From: an uncultured Saprospirales bacterium
GTDB taxonomy: Bacteria > Bacteroidota > Bacteroidia > Chitinophagales > Saprospiraceae
DNA: 51,686 bases
Direction of reading: 5' to 3'
Assembly (NCBI GenBank): GCA_913061325.1
Contig: CAJXUU010000005.1
Location: 1 to 51,686 of the forward strand
This document shows positions 25,847-35,511 of the stretch, one piece after another. How positions within the stretch are numbered: the first letter of the stretch is position 1; each line of letters opens with the position of its first letter. The notes beneath the pieces were generated by a model. That model saw only the letters and a program-made list of their open reading frames with translations, was not told the origin of the DNA and searched no databases. Made by a program: the position numbers and the translations under genes.

Positions 25847-25904
25847 TAATCCAATTACTTCAAAAAATAGATAATAATCGGCATGCCGAACAAAATAAAT
25901 ATCC

Positions 25905-28900
25905 ATGTTTAAAATAATCAAGAATCTCTTTGGTACAAAGTATGATCGTGATGTAAAGCTTTATTCTCCTACAGTGGAAGAAATTAATAAGCACTTCGCA
26001 ACTTATGAAAACATATCCAATGATGACCTCAGAAATAAAAGTCTCGAATTCAAGAAAAGGATAGCGGAGCACTTAGCAGGTGTAGACTCTGACATAGCGG
26101 CTCTTAACGAGCAGTCTGCCAATGAGACAGACTTGAGTGCAAAAGAAGAACTTTTTAACAGGATAGATGAACTTAAGAAAGATAGAGATAAGCATCTTGA
26201 GGAAGTTTTAAAAGCAATATTGCCCGAAGCATTTGCTGTTGTGAAAGAAACGGCACGGAGATTCACGAACAATGATACAATGGTCGTCACGGCTACAGAT
26301 CACGATCGTGAATTGGCAGCTAAAAAGAACTATGTAATCATCGATGGGGATAAAGCAACTTATCAAACTTCTTGGCTAGCTGCAGGTGGTGAAGTAGAGT
26401 GGAATATGGTCCATTATGACGTACAGCTTATTGGTGGTATGGTGCTCCATGATGGTAAAGTAGCGGAGATGCAAACAGGAGAGGGTAAGACATTAGTTGC
26501 CACCTTACCAGCGTATCTTAACGGATTAACCGGGCAAGGTGTACATGTAATTACAGTCAATGATTATCTAGCCAGAAGAGATAGCGAATGGGTTGGGCCA
26601 ATATTCGAATTCTTACTGTTGACTATAGACTGTATAGATAAGTATAGACCACATTCTGATGGAAGAGTAAAAGCTTACAAAGCTGATATAATTTATGGTA
26701 CAAACAATGAATTTGGTTTTGACTACTTGAGAGATAACATGGTAAAGTCTGCGTCAGAAATGGTGCAAGGTAAGCACCACTACGCTATGATTGATGAGGT
26801 AGATTCTGTATTGGTTGATGATGCGAGGACGCCATTGATCATTTCAGGACCTGTACCTGAAGGATCGGAAGAACAAGAATACCATGAGCTTAACCCCAAG
26901 GTTAAAAGCTTAATGGATGAGCAAAAGAAATTGGCTACTACATATCTAGCGGATGCTAAAAGGCTTATCAAAGAAGGAAAAGATGGAGTAGATGAAGGCG
27001 AAGGAGGTATAGCACTTTATAGAGCCCATAAAGCATTACCAAAATACAGACCGCTTATTAAATTTTTGAGTGAAGAAGGTGTAAAAGTGCTCATGCAGAA
27101 GGCTGAAAACCATTACATGCAAGAGCAAAACAAACACATGCATATTGTTGATGCTCCTTTATTATTCACGATAGATGAGAAAAACAGAAATGTAGAGTTG
27201 ACAGATAACGGAATCGACTATCTATCAAGAGGTGAAAATGACGCTAACTTCTATGTGATGCCTGACATCGCTACTGAAATGCAAATGCTCGAAGATAGAG
27301 AGCAAGAGGATGGGACTAAATATAAAGAAGAAAAAGAGACTTTAGTAAACGATTATTCTATCAAGAGTAGAAGATTACACTCTGTCTCTCAATTGCTAAA
27401 AGCCTACACATTATTCGAAAAAGACATCGAATATGTAGTTATGGACGGATCAGTAAAGATCGTCGATGAATCTACAGGTCGTATGATGGAAGGTAGAAGA
27501 TATTCTGATGGTCTTCACCAGGCATTAGAAGCAAAAGAAAACGTTGAGTTGGGTGATATCACTCAGACATATGCTACGGTAACACTACAGAACTACTTCA
27601 GAATGTATCACAAACTGTGTGGTATGACAGGTACTGCCGAAACAGAAGCAGGTGAATTCTGGGAAATATACAAATTGGATGTAGTAGTTATTCCTACAAA
27701 CAGACCAATTGTAAGAGACGATAGAGATGATCTGATTTATAAAACAGCAAGAGAAAAATTTAATGCCGTTATCGAAGATATTATTCAGCTTACTGGGCAG
27801 GGAAGACCAGTTCTTGTAGGTACAACGTCTGTCGATATTTCTGAGATGTTGAGTAAAATGCTGAACCTTAAAGGTATCAAGCATAATGTACTGAATGCAA
27901 AGCAACACCAGAGAGAAGCGGATATTGTAGCAGAAGCGGGAAGACCAGGAAATGTAACTATAGCTACGAATATGGCTGGTAGAGGTACCGATATCAAACT
28001 TACCGATGAGGTGAAAGCTTCAGGTGGATTAGCAATTGTCGCTACAGAGAGGCATGACTCTAGACGTGTAGATAGACAATTGAGAGGTAGAGCTGGTAGA
28101 CAAGGAGATCCAGGAGGCTCACAATTTTATGTGTCATTAGAGGATAACTTGATGCGTCTTTTCCAATCAGAGCGAATTGCTGGATTGATGGATAAGATGG
28201 GACACCAAGAAGGTGAAGTGATCCAAGCGGGAATGGTAACAAAATCTATCGAAAGAGCTCAGAAAAAAGTAGAAGAAAATAACTTCGGAATCAGAAAGAG
28301 GCTACTTGATTATGATGATGTGATGAATATCCAAAGAGAAGCGATTTACAAAAAGAGAGATCACGCCCTTCATGGAGACAGACTTTCTGTAGATCTTAAC
28401 AACATGTTTGAAGGTTTGACAGAATCAATCGTTTTGGACAATCGTCATGCGGGCAATTATGATACGTTCAGAAATGATTGTATGACAATGTTGAGTATAG
28501 ACCCAGAAATTACAGAGAATGAGTTTCTAAGCATGAATGATGATCAATTAGTTGGTAAATTCATGGATGAGGTGTCTAATGCTTATAATCGAAAGACGGA
28601 CATGATTAATAGAGGTATGCTTCCGGGGTTCATACAGACAAAAGAATCTCACGGAGATAGATATAAAAGAATAGCAATGCCTTTTACTGATGGTCGATCG
28701 AAACCACTCAATATTTCTGCTGATCTTGATAAGGGAATAGCAACAGAAGGAAAGTCAATAATGACGGACATCGAGAAAGCTGTAACATTGGCTCTCATCG
28801 ATGACAACTGGAAAGAGCACCTTAGATCGATGGACGAATTGAAAGATTCTGTTCAATCTGCATCATTTGAACAGAAAGATCCTTTGGTTATCTATAAAAT

Positions 28901-29210
28901 GGAGGCTTATAAACTATTTGAGCAATTTATTTACAAGGTAAATAGAGATGTAATCTCGTACCTTATGAATGGTAAAATAGTTATTGCTTCTCAGCAAGAG
29001 GAGTTAAAAGAAGCGAAGATTCAAAAAACAGACCTCTCAAATACTAAGATGAGTCGATCAGAACAAGCAATGAAGCAAGCTGCTGCAAATGCGGGTAGAC
29101 CTCAACGTCAAAAAGTAGAAACGTTCAAGAGAACCGAAAAGAAAGTAGGTAGAAATGAACCTTGTCCTTGTGGAAGTGGTAAAAAGTTTAAGCAGTGTCA
29201 CGGGAAGTAG
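25905..29210 (+). CDS. secA: Preprotein translocase ATPase SecA
   Basis: ATP-driven motor that pushes unfolded preproteins through SecYEG. 1101 residues; E. coli SecA is 901, and long forms with extra insertions are normal in Bacteroidota. Walker A MQTGEGKT lies around residues 189-196, the DEAD-type box is IDEVDSVLVDDARTPLI, and the helicase-like ATNMAGRGTDI motif is in the second half. An insertion of about 100 residues (KKLATTYLADAKRLIKEGKDG region) falls between the preprotein cross-linking segments. The C terminus ends in the zinc SEC-C motif CPCGSGKKFKQCHG, so the SecB/lipid-binding tail is intact. Single gene, promoter at 25813-25846. Confidence 0.97.
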   Translation: MFKIIKNLFGTKYDRDVKLYSPTVEEINKHFATYENISNDDLRNKSLEFKKRIAEHLAGVDSDIAALNEQSANETDLSAKEELFNRIDELKKDRDKHLEEVLKAILPEAFAVVKETARRFTNNDTMVVTATDHDRELAAKKNYVIIDGDKATYQTSWLAAGGEVEWNMVHYDVQLIGGMVLHDGKVAEMQTGEGKTLVATLPAYLNGLTGQGVHVITVNDYLARRDSEWVGPIFEFLLLTIDCIDKYRPHSDGRVKAYKADIIYGTNNEFGFDYLRDNMVKSASEMVQGKHHYAMIDEVDSVLVDDARTPLIISGPVPEGSEEQEYHELNPKVKSLMDEQKKLATTYLADAKRLIKEGKDGVDEGEGGIALYRAHKALPKYRPLIKFLSEEGVKVLMQKAENHYMQEQNKHMHIVDAPLLFTIDEKNRNVELTDNGIDYLSRGENDANFYVMPDIATEMQMLEDREQEDGTKYKEEKETLVNDYSIKSRRLHSVSQLLKAYTLFEKDIEYVVMDGSVKIVDESTGRMMEGRRYSDGLHQALEAKENVELGDITQTYATVTLQNYFRMYHKLCGMTGTAETEAGEFWEIYKLDVVVIPTNRPIVRDDRDDLIYKTAREKFNAVIEDIIQLTGQGRPVLVGTTSVDISEMLSKMLNLKGIKHNVLNAKQHQREADIVAEAGRPGNVTIATNMAGRGTDIKLTDEVKASGGLAIVATERHDSRRVDRQLRGRAGRQGDPGGSQFYVSLEDNLMRLFQSERIAGLMDKMGHQEGEVIQAGMVTKSIERAQKKVEENNFGIRKRLLDYDDVMNIQREAIYKKRDHALHGDRLSVDLNNMFEGLTESIVLDNRHAGNYDTFRNDCMTMLSIDPEITENEFLSMNDDQLVGKFMDEVSNAYNRKTDMINRGMLPGFIQTKESHGDRYKRIAMPFTDGRSKPLNISADLDKGIATEGKSIMTDIEKAVTLALIDDNWKEHLRSMDELKDSVQSASFEQKDPLVIYKMEAYKLFEQFIYKVNRDVISYLMNGKIVIASQQEELKEAKIQKTDLSNTKMSRSEQAMKQAAANAGRPQRQKVETFKRTEKKVGRNEPCPCGSGKKFKQCHGK

Positions 29211-29253
29211 TTATTGAATTGTTGAGTGGACTCATAGTATAATAATATACGTC

Positions 29254-30354
29254 ATGAATAACAAAAAATACGCTAAACTTTTACTTGATTACTGCCTAGA
29301 AATTAAAACGGGTAAAAAGCTTTTTATTAAAAGTACCACCCTTGCAGAACCTCTAATACGTGAGCTTTTCAGAGAAGGAACCAAGCTCGGTGCAAATGTG
29401 GTAGTAGACATGGCATTCGAAGGTCAGAATAAGATCTTTTTGGACAACGCAGAAGATCACCAGCTACCTTTTGTTTCTCCAAATCACAGAGAGGCAATGA
29501 ATGAATTCGATGCATACCTTTATATCAAAGCACCATTCAACCTAAGAGAGGATCAAAATATAGATGGTGAAAAAAGAAAGAAAAGGTCAGAAGGATTAAA
29601 AGAAATAAATCAAGCGTATTTTACAAGGACGGCGAGCGGAGAGATGGTTCGTTCTCTTTGTTTGTATCCAACTCAAGCCAGTGCTCAAGAAGCGGGCATG
29701 AGTCTTGAAGAATATACAGATTTTGTCTTTCGAGCATGCAATTTACATCTTGATGATCCAAAATCTGCTTGGCTTGAAAGACGAAAAAACCAGCAAGCTA
29801 TCGTCGATCACTTAAATACTGTTGATGAAGTACGATATATTGGAACAAGGACGGATATCACATTTTCTACAAAAGGGAGAATATGGATCAATTCGGATGG
29901 ACGTACAAATATGCCGTCAGGTGAAGTATTTACAGGCCCCATTGAAAATTCGGTGAACGGAGTAGTTCATTTTTCTTATCCATCTATATTTATGGGCGTC
30001 GAAGTGCAAGGTATTACATTAGAGGTTAAAGATGGAGTAGTTCAGAAATGGAGCGCAGAAAAAGGTGGAGAAATTCTTGATCAGGTATTCGATATAGATG
30101 GAGCGAGAATGTTTGGTGAAGTCGCTATAGGTACAAATTACAATATCCAGATTCCTACAAAAAACATATTGTTTGATGAAAAAATTGGTGGAACCGTCCA
30201 CATGGCAGTAGGCCAATCTTATAAACAAACAGGCGGGTTAAACAACTCTAGCATCCACTGGGATATGATTGCTGAAATGAAAGATGGGGGTCAAATTTTT
30301 ACAGATGGTAAACTAATCTATGAATCTGGTAAGTTTTTAGAGTTTGATATTTAA
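29254..30354 (+). CDS. M29 family aminopeptidase (AmpS/PepS-like)
   Basis: 366 residues, cytosolic, no signal peptide. Metal-dependent aminopeptidase of the thermophilic family M29. Visible are the LPTQASAQEAGMSLEEY-like segment (LYPTQASAQEAGMS), the SGEVFTGPIENSVNG loop, and the metal-binding C-terminal sequence HMAVGQSYKQTGG..NNSSIHWDMI. The Glu and His ligands of the two cobalt/zinc ions are present in these stretches. It would trim N-terminal residues from peptides. It lies 43 bp after secA in the same direction, so it might be co-transcribed, though no functional link is known. Confidence 0.9.
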   Translation: MNNKKYAKLLLDYCLEIKTGKKLFIKSTTLAEPLIRELFREGTKLGANVVVDMAFEGQNKIFLDNAEDHQLPFVSPNHREAMNEFDAYLYIKAPFNLREDQNIDGEKRKKRSEGLKEINQAYFTRTASGEMVRSLCLYPTQASAQEAGMSLEEYTDFVFRACNLHLDDPKSAWLERRKNQQAIVDHLNTVDEVRYIGTRTDITFSTKGRIWINSDGRTNMPSGEVFTGPIENSVNGVVHFSYPSIFMGVEVQGITLEVKDGVVQKWSAEKGGEILDQVFDIDGARMFGEVAIGTNYNIQIPTKNILFDEKIGGTVHMAVGQSYKQTGGLNNSSIHWDMIAEMKDGGQIFTDGKLIYESGKFLEFDI

Positions 30355-30616
30355 TATATTATACTTCCTTTTTTGAGCTAAAATTTAAAGTTCATCAATC
30401 CAATTGTAAGACAATTTTAAGAACAACATGCGATTCAAAATCTTAGGAATGATGCATTAATCAAGTACGTTTTAATGTGCTGATATTTAATCATTCTCCA
30501 AGGCAAAAAACGCAGGCGATGCATCGCATAGACGAGGCTTTTTAACGCAGAAGAAGGGATAAAGATCAAGCAGAAGAATGTAACTTTATTATTGTTTCAT
30601 TCCTTACCTTCGTAGG
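30355..30616. repeat. Intergenic region with REP-like fragment
   Basis: Contains a perfect 12-bp palindrome GCGATGCATCGC (30516-30527) inside a tract AAAAAACGCAG...GGCTTTTTAACGCAG with near-repeated ends. It resembles remnants of a dispersed palindromic repeat. No gene is seen. Confidence 0.5.
30605..30612 (+). promoter_or_regulatory. Candidate -7 element, possibly leaderless promoter
   Basis: TACCTTCG ends five bases before the ATG at 30617. If it is the -7 element, transcription would begin at or close to the start codon and the mRNA would be leaderless. No -33 TTG at the usual spacing. Confidence 0.4.
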
Positions 30617-31564
30617 ATGAAAAAAGCGCTTGTTACGGACTATGCCCACCCTTCACTTATATCAGGTTTAGAAGAAAGAGGATACATGGTGGATTACGAC
30701 ACATCTGTTAATATGTCGAGCTTGCCTGGCCTTATTCATAAATATGAAGTGGCTGTAATTAATAGCAAGATCAAGATGTTTCCTGAGATGATAGATAAAG
30801 CTTCTCAGTTAAAATACATATGTAGATTGGGGTCTGGTTTAGAAATTATAGATCTAGAGTATGCCGCTAAGAAAAGTATTCATATTATCAATACCCCTTC
30901 TGGAAACAACAATGCTGTCGCAGAGCATGCTATGGGAATGCTACTCACGTTAGCCAATAATTTGATCCAGGGGGATAAGGAAGTCAGAGAATTTCAATGG
31001 AACAGAGAGCTCAATCGAGGATGGGAATTGAAAGGGAAAACGGTAGGCATCATAGGGTTCGGACATACTGGGAGTCAGTTAGCTAAAAAACTGTCGTCTT
31101 GGGAACTTGATGTTATTTCGTATGATAAATATCGAGATGATTATGGTGCTGAATGGGATTTTGTGGAGCGAGTTGCTCTGGAAGACATTTTAAATCGATC
31201 TGATATCATATCATTGCATTTACCATTGATAGAGGAAGTAAAACATTTAGTCAATGGAGAATTTATCAACCGATGTAAAGACAAGGTGATTATTATAAAT
31301 ACTTCCCGGGGAAAAGTTATTAAAACTATCGATCTCGTTAAAGCACTAGAAAACGGAAAGGTCGGTGGAGCTTGTCTCGATGTATTTGAAAATGAAAAAC
31401 CACATACCTACTCACATAGTGAGACCAATACTTATAACAGACTGAATGCATTGCATAATACTGTCCTCAGCCCTCATGTTGCTGGATGGACACACGAATC
31501 TTTGGAGAATATTGCTAACGTGATGCTCCATAAGTTTGATGCTTTAAATAGTCTGATGAAATAG
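30617..31564 (+). CDS. D-isomer 2-hydroxyacid dehydrogenase (PGDH-like)
   Basis: 315 residues. NAD-binding GIIGFGHTGSQ, then the catalytic Arg in IINTSRGKV, Glu in DVFENEKP and His in SPHVAGWTHES, all in the order expected for this superfamily. N-terminal segment CRLGSGLEIID matches the substrate-domain loop. The length fits enzymes without the ACT regulatory domain. 3-phosphoglycerate dehydrogenase is possible, but serC is not beside it, so I leave the substrate open. Confidence 0.85.
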   Translation: MKKALVTDYAHPSLISGLEERGYMVDYDTSVNMSSLPGLIHKYEVAVINSKIKMFPEMIDKASQLKYICRLGSGLEIIDLEYAAKKSIHIINTPSGNNNAVAEHAMGMLLTLANNLIQGDKEVREFQWNRELNRGWELKGKTVGIIGFGHTGSQLAKKLSSWELDVISYDKYRDDYGAEWDFVERVALEDILNRSDIISLHLPLIEEVKHLVNGEFINRCKDKVIIINTSRGKVIKTIDLVKALENGKVGGACLDVFENEKPHTYSHSETNTYNRLNALHNTVLSPHVAGWTHESLENIANVMLHKFDALNSLMK

Positions 31565-31825
31565 TAAAGTGCAGAATTTATTAAATACTGATATATAAAT
31601 ACAAATGCTTTTTCGATCTTTCTCACTAACTTAGAGGATATCTAAAGACTGAAGATTTGAAAATAAAGTCATTCAGCTGTTTCGAAAAAGACATTTGGAA
31701 GGAAAAATTATTTTGTATCTAAAGCTTAATTGCGTAACATTGCGCCTTTGTTAATTTTCTCTTAACGTAAGAGGAGTATAAGGTATGTAATTAATCAATG
31801 GATACTTTATTAAACATATTAAAAC

Positions 31826-34800
31826 ATGAAAAGAATTCTACTATTATTTGTGTTGTCATGTATATCTATCTCAGGTATGTTAGCGCAGACATCATTAGAA
31901 GGAAAAGTAACAGATGCAGCTTCAGGAGAAGCTATACTATTTGGTACTATTGCCTTGTATAAAAATGATGTACTCATCTCAGGAACGGAAACGGACTTAG
32001 ATGGTAATTACTTTTTCTCTAATCTCGATCCGGGTACGTATGATATCGAGGCGAGTTACATTGGTTACACTGCTCAACGTCAAGTTGGAGTTATAATCAA
32101 CGCAGGACGAACGAATAGGCTTGATTTTGATATTTCTGAAGGAGTACTGATTGAAGGAGTTGAAATCAAAGCATACAAGGTACCGTTGATCGAAATTGAT
32201 AACACGACAAGTGGTGCTACTGTAACAGCGGAAGCAATTCGGTCATTGCCTACGAAAAATGTAAATGCAATTGCTGCAACAACCGCAGGTATCGCATCTA
32301 CTGACGGTGGAGCTATTTCTATAAGAGGTTCTAGATCAAATGGAACAGTATACTATGTAGATGGTGTAAGAGTTTCTGGATTAATACCTCAATCAGAGAT
32401 CGACCAACTTCAAGTAATCACAGGTGGTGTAGAAGCAAAATACGGTGACCTTGTTGGTGGAGCTATATCATTAACATCAAAAGGCCCATCATCTAAATTT
32501 TCTGGGGGATTAGAAGTAGAAACTTCAGAATACCTAGATGGATATGGATATAACTTGATATCAGGTAATATTAGTGGACCAATCTTGAAAGGAGATGACG
32601 GTAGATCAATCTTAGGATATAGGTTTTCTGGACAATACAGAGATGTGGCAGATAACTTCCCTACTGCCGGTGGAGTATATAGAGCATCTGAAGATTTAAT
32701 CAGAGATCTAGAAGCAAATCCTACCCTTACAATTGGAGAGTCTGTATTTCCATCGTTGGAAGGTATCACAGACAATAGTGAGCAAAAGCCAGAGCTAGTA
32801 AAAGCAAGACCAAATGAAGGAAGACAAGATCTTGCTGTAACGGGTAAGTTGGATGCTCGATTATCAGATAATATAGATCTTACACTTTCAGGAGCTTATG
32901 ATAAGGCGACGGATCAGTTTGGAACTGGGGGGGAAGCAAATCAATTGTTAAACTGGACTAGAAACCCATTCAACTATACTAATGGTTATAGAGCTAACGT
33001 AAGATTCAGACATAAGCTAGGAAGACAAGGAATATCAGATGCTGATGCTACTGATGAAGAGAAAGCGGCAAGGAATAATACTGCAATTAGAAACTTGTAT
33101 TATACGCTGCAAGGATCATTCGAAAGAAGAAATAACAGAACTGAAGATCCAATTCACAAAGATAATTTATTCAATTATGGATATTATGGAGAAACTCCAT
33201 TGACTTGGACGCCAAATTATGGTCAAGTAAATGACACTGCTACTTATCAAGGTAATGTAGATAAGCTTGCTCAACTGCCATTTGGTGGATTTTTTGGTCA
33301 CTTAGGATATGCAGAAAATGAAGGAGATTTTATTGCAAATACAGAGATAAACCCAATACTGTCGCAATACAATTCTATTAACGGATTTCTTGAAACAGAA
33401 ACTTCAGATGCATGGGGTCTATATAATAATGTAGGAAGAGTATATAATGACTTTATAAAGGGTGAAAACGATATACTTTCTATCAATGTTACAAGTGGAT
33501 TTGATTTCTTACCTGGTGGTTCTAAAAAAGGAAGACACAGTATCCAGTTTGGGTTTTTATATGAACAAAGAACAAACCGAGCTTACAGAGTAAGGCCTAA
33601 TGGATTATGGGATTTAGCAAGATCCTCAATAAACAACCACATAAACGGTATAGATGGTGACAATGTAGCATCTGTGGATTCTATTTTAATAAATGGTTCC
33701 CTTGTCCCAATAGAAACATACGCTCCTGCGATTACTATAAATGAAGACAATAAATTTTATAGAAAAGTTAGAGAGATAACGGGTGACGATTTGATCGATT
33801 ATGTAAATATTGATGGAATCGATCCTAACTCACTTACTTTGGACATGTTTTCTGCAGCGGAACTTACGAATCAAGGATTAGTAAATTACTATGGTTATGA
33901 CTACTTAGGTGAAAAATTAACTGGAAATGTACAGTTTGATGACTTCTTCACAAGTACAGATAAAGATGGAGTAAGAAATTTTGCTTCTGCAGCATTCAAC
34001 CCTATATATGGAGCGGCTTATATTCAGGATAAATTCTCTTTCAGAGATATCATCTTCAGAGTGGGGGTTAGAATGGATTATTACGATGCGAATACTAAAG
34101 TATTGAAAGATCCATATTCATTATATGAAATCAATTCTGCGGAAGAGTTTTTCGATGTGAATACGAATCAAAATCAACCAGTAACAGTTGGTGATGACTA
34201 TAAAGTCTACCTAGAAGGAGAAAGATCTACAAATGTTGTAGGATACAGACAAGGAGACAATTGGTTCTTACCTGATGGAACAGCGGTTTCTGGTGGTAAT
34301 GTACTATTTGGTGGTGGACTAGTTTATCCATCTATCAAAAATCCTGATGCAGAATCAATCAAGTCTGCGGACTTTGATACTAATAGATCATTTGAGGATT
34401 ACGAACCACAATTAAACTTTATGCCAAGATTGGCATTCTCATTCCCTATTTCGGATGAGGCAGGTTTCTTTGCTCACTATGATGTGTTATACCAAAGACC
34501 TACTACTAATACGATACAGACAGCTGTAGATTACTTCTACTTCGAAAGAGCATCTGGTAACTTACTTAACAATCCAAACCTTAAGCCAGTAAGAACAATT
34601 GACTATGAGGTGGGATTCCAACAAAAGTTAACGAACTCGTCTGCAATGAAAGTTTCAGCTTACTACAAGGAGCAAAAGGATTTGATCCAAGCGAGGGTAT
34701 ATGCAAACCTTCCAGCACCAGTTAACTCTTATGAGTCATATGGTAATTTGGATTTTGGTACTACAAAAGGATTTTCTTTCTCATATGATAGAAGAAGAAC

Positions 34801-35461
34801 GGGCAACTTAGAATTATCAGCTACATATACTTTACAATTTGCAGATGGATCTGGATCAGATGCCAATTCATCAAGAGGTATCAATAACAGAGGAATTATC
34901 AGAAACTTGATTCCACTTTCATTTGATGAGAGACACAGAATTACTGCTGTAATTGATTATAGATACGGAAGTGCGAAAACGTACAACGGTCCAAAAATTG
35001 GTGACCTTAATTTATTTGCAGATGCTGGCATAAACTTCAACATCTCAGCAGTATCAGGAAGACCTTATACTAGAAGAAATGTTGTAAGACAATTCGGTGG
35101 TGCTGGATTCAAAGGAGCAATCAACGGATCAAGACTTCCTTGGACATTTAATATGGACATGAGAGTGGATAAGAGATTTGCAGTAAATGTTACTTCTGAG
35201 AAGAAAATGTTCTTCAATGCATATTTGAGAGTACAGAATGTATTTGATATTAGAAATGTAAGAAATGTATTTTCATTCACAGGTGATCCTGAAGATGATG
35301 GATACTTAATCTCTAGTTTCGGTACAGATACTGTTGACCAGATTAATAGCCAAAACAGAAGTGAAGAATCATACTTAGCAGCATATAATTGGAGATTAGA
35401 TTCATTCTCAAACTTCACATTACCTAGAAGAATTTATCTAGGACTAATAATGGATTTCTAA
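31826..35461 (+). CDS. Large TonB-dependent receptor with carboxypeptidase-like N-terminal domain
   Basis: 1211 residues, outer membrane. Signal peptide to GMLAQ, then a beta-sandwich domain (TSLEGKVTDAASGEAI, about 22-105), plug (about 120-230; TAEAIRSLPTKNVNAIAA, IRGSRSNG, VDGVRVSG) and a long barrel ending LGLIMDF with a terminal Phe. It has several surface insertions in the barrel (for example around 300-480). It belongs to the group of such receptors followed by a large surface protein and a PorV-like protein, and is 50 bp from the next gene, presumably one transcript. It is not a SusC, since no SusD lies beside it. Substrate unknown. Confidence 0.88.
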   Translation: MKRILLLFVLSCISISGMLAQTSLEGKVTDAASGEAILFGTIALYKNDVLISGTETDLDGNYFFSNLDPGTYDIEASYIGYTAQRQVGVIINAGRTNRLDFDISEGVLIEGVEIKAYKVPLIEIDNTTSGATVTAEAIRSLPTKNVNAIAATTAGIASTDGGAISIRGSRSNGTVYYVDGVRVSGLIPQSEIDQLQVITGGVEAKYGDLVGGAISLTSKGPSSKFSGGLEVETSEYLDGYGYNLISGNISGPILKGDDGRSILGYRFSGQYRDVADNFPTAGGVYRASEDLIRDLEANPTLTIGESVFPSLEGITDNSEQKPELVKARPNEGRQDLAVTGKLDARLSDNIDLTLSGAYDKATDQFGTGGEANQLLNWTRNPFNYTNGYRANVRFRHKLGRQGISDADATDEEKAARNNTAIRNLYYTLQGSFERRNNRTEDPIHKDNLFNYGYYGETPLTWTPNYGQVNDTATYQGNVDKLAQLPFGGFFGHLGYAENEGDFIANTEINPILSQYNSINGFLETETSDAWGLYNNVGRVYNDFIKGENDILSINVTSGFDFLPGGSKKGRHSIQFGFLYEQRTNRAYRVRPNGLWDLARSSINNHINGIDGDNVASVDSILINGSLVPIETYAPAITINEDNKFYRKVREITGDDLIDYVNIDGIDPNSLTLDMFSAAELTNQGLVNYYGYDYLGEKLTGNVQFDDFFTSTDKDGVRNFASAAFNPIYGAAYIQDKFSFRDIIFRVGVRMDYYDANTKVLKDPYSLYEINSAEEFFDVNTNQNQPVTVGDDYKVYLEGERSTNVVGYRQGDNWFLPDGTAVSGGNVLFGGGLVYPSIKNPDAESIKSADFDTNRSFEDYEPQLNFMPRLAFSFPISDEAGFFAHYDVLYQRPTTNTIQTAVDYFYFERASGNLLNNPNLKPVRTIDYEVGFQQKLTNSSAMKVSAYYKEQKDLIQARVYANLPAPVNSYESYGNLDFGTTKGFSFSYDRRRTGNLELSATYTLQFADGSGSDANSSRGINNRGIIRNLIPLSFDERHRITAVIDYRYGSAKTYNGPKIGDLNLFADAGINFNISAVSGRPYTRRNVVRQFGGAGFKGAINGSRLPWTFNMDMRVDKRFAVNVTSEKKMFFNAYLRVQNVFDIRNVRNVFSFTGDPEDDGYLISSFGTDTVDQINSQNRSEESYLAAYNWRLDSFSNFTLPRRIYLGLIMDF

Positions 35462-35511
35462 AATTGATTCTCGTAATAATAGAAAATAAAAATTATCTAA
35501 AATAAATAGAT

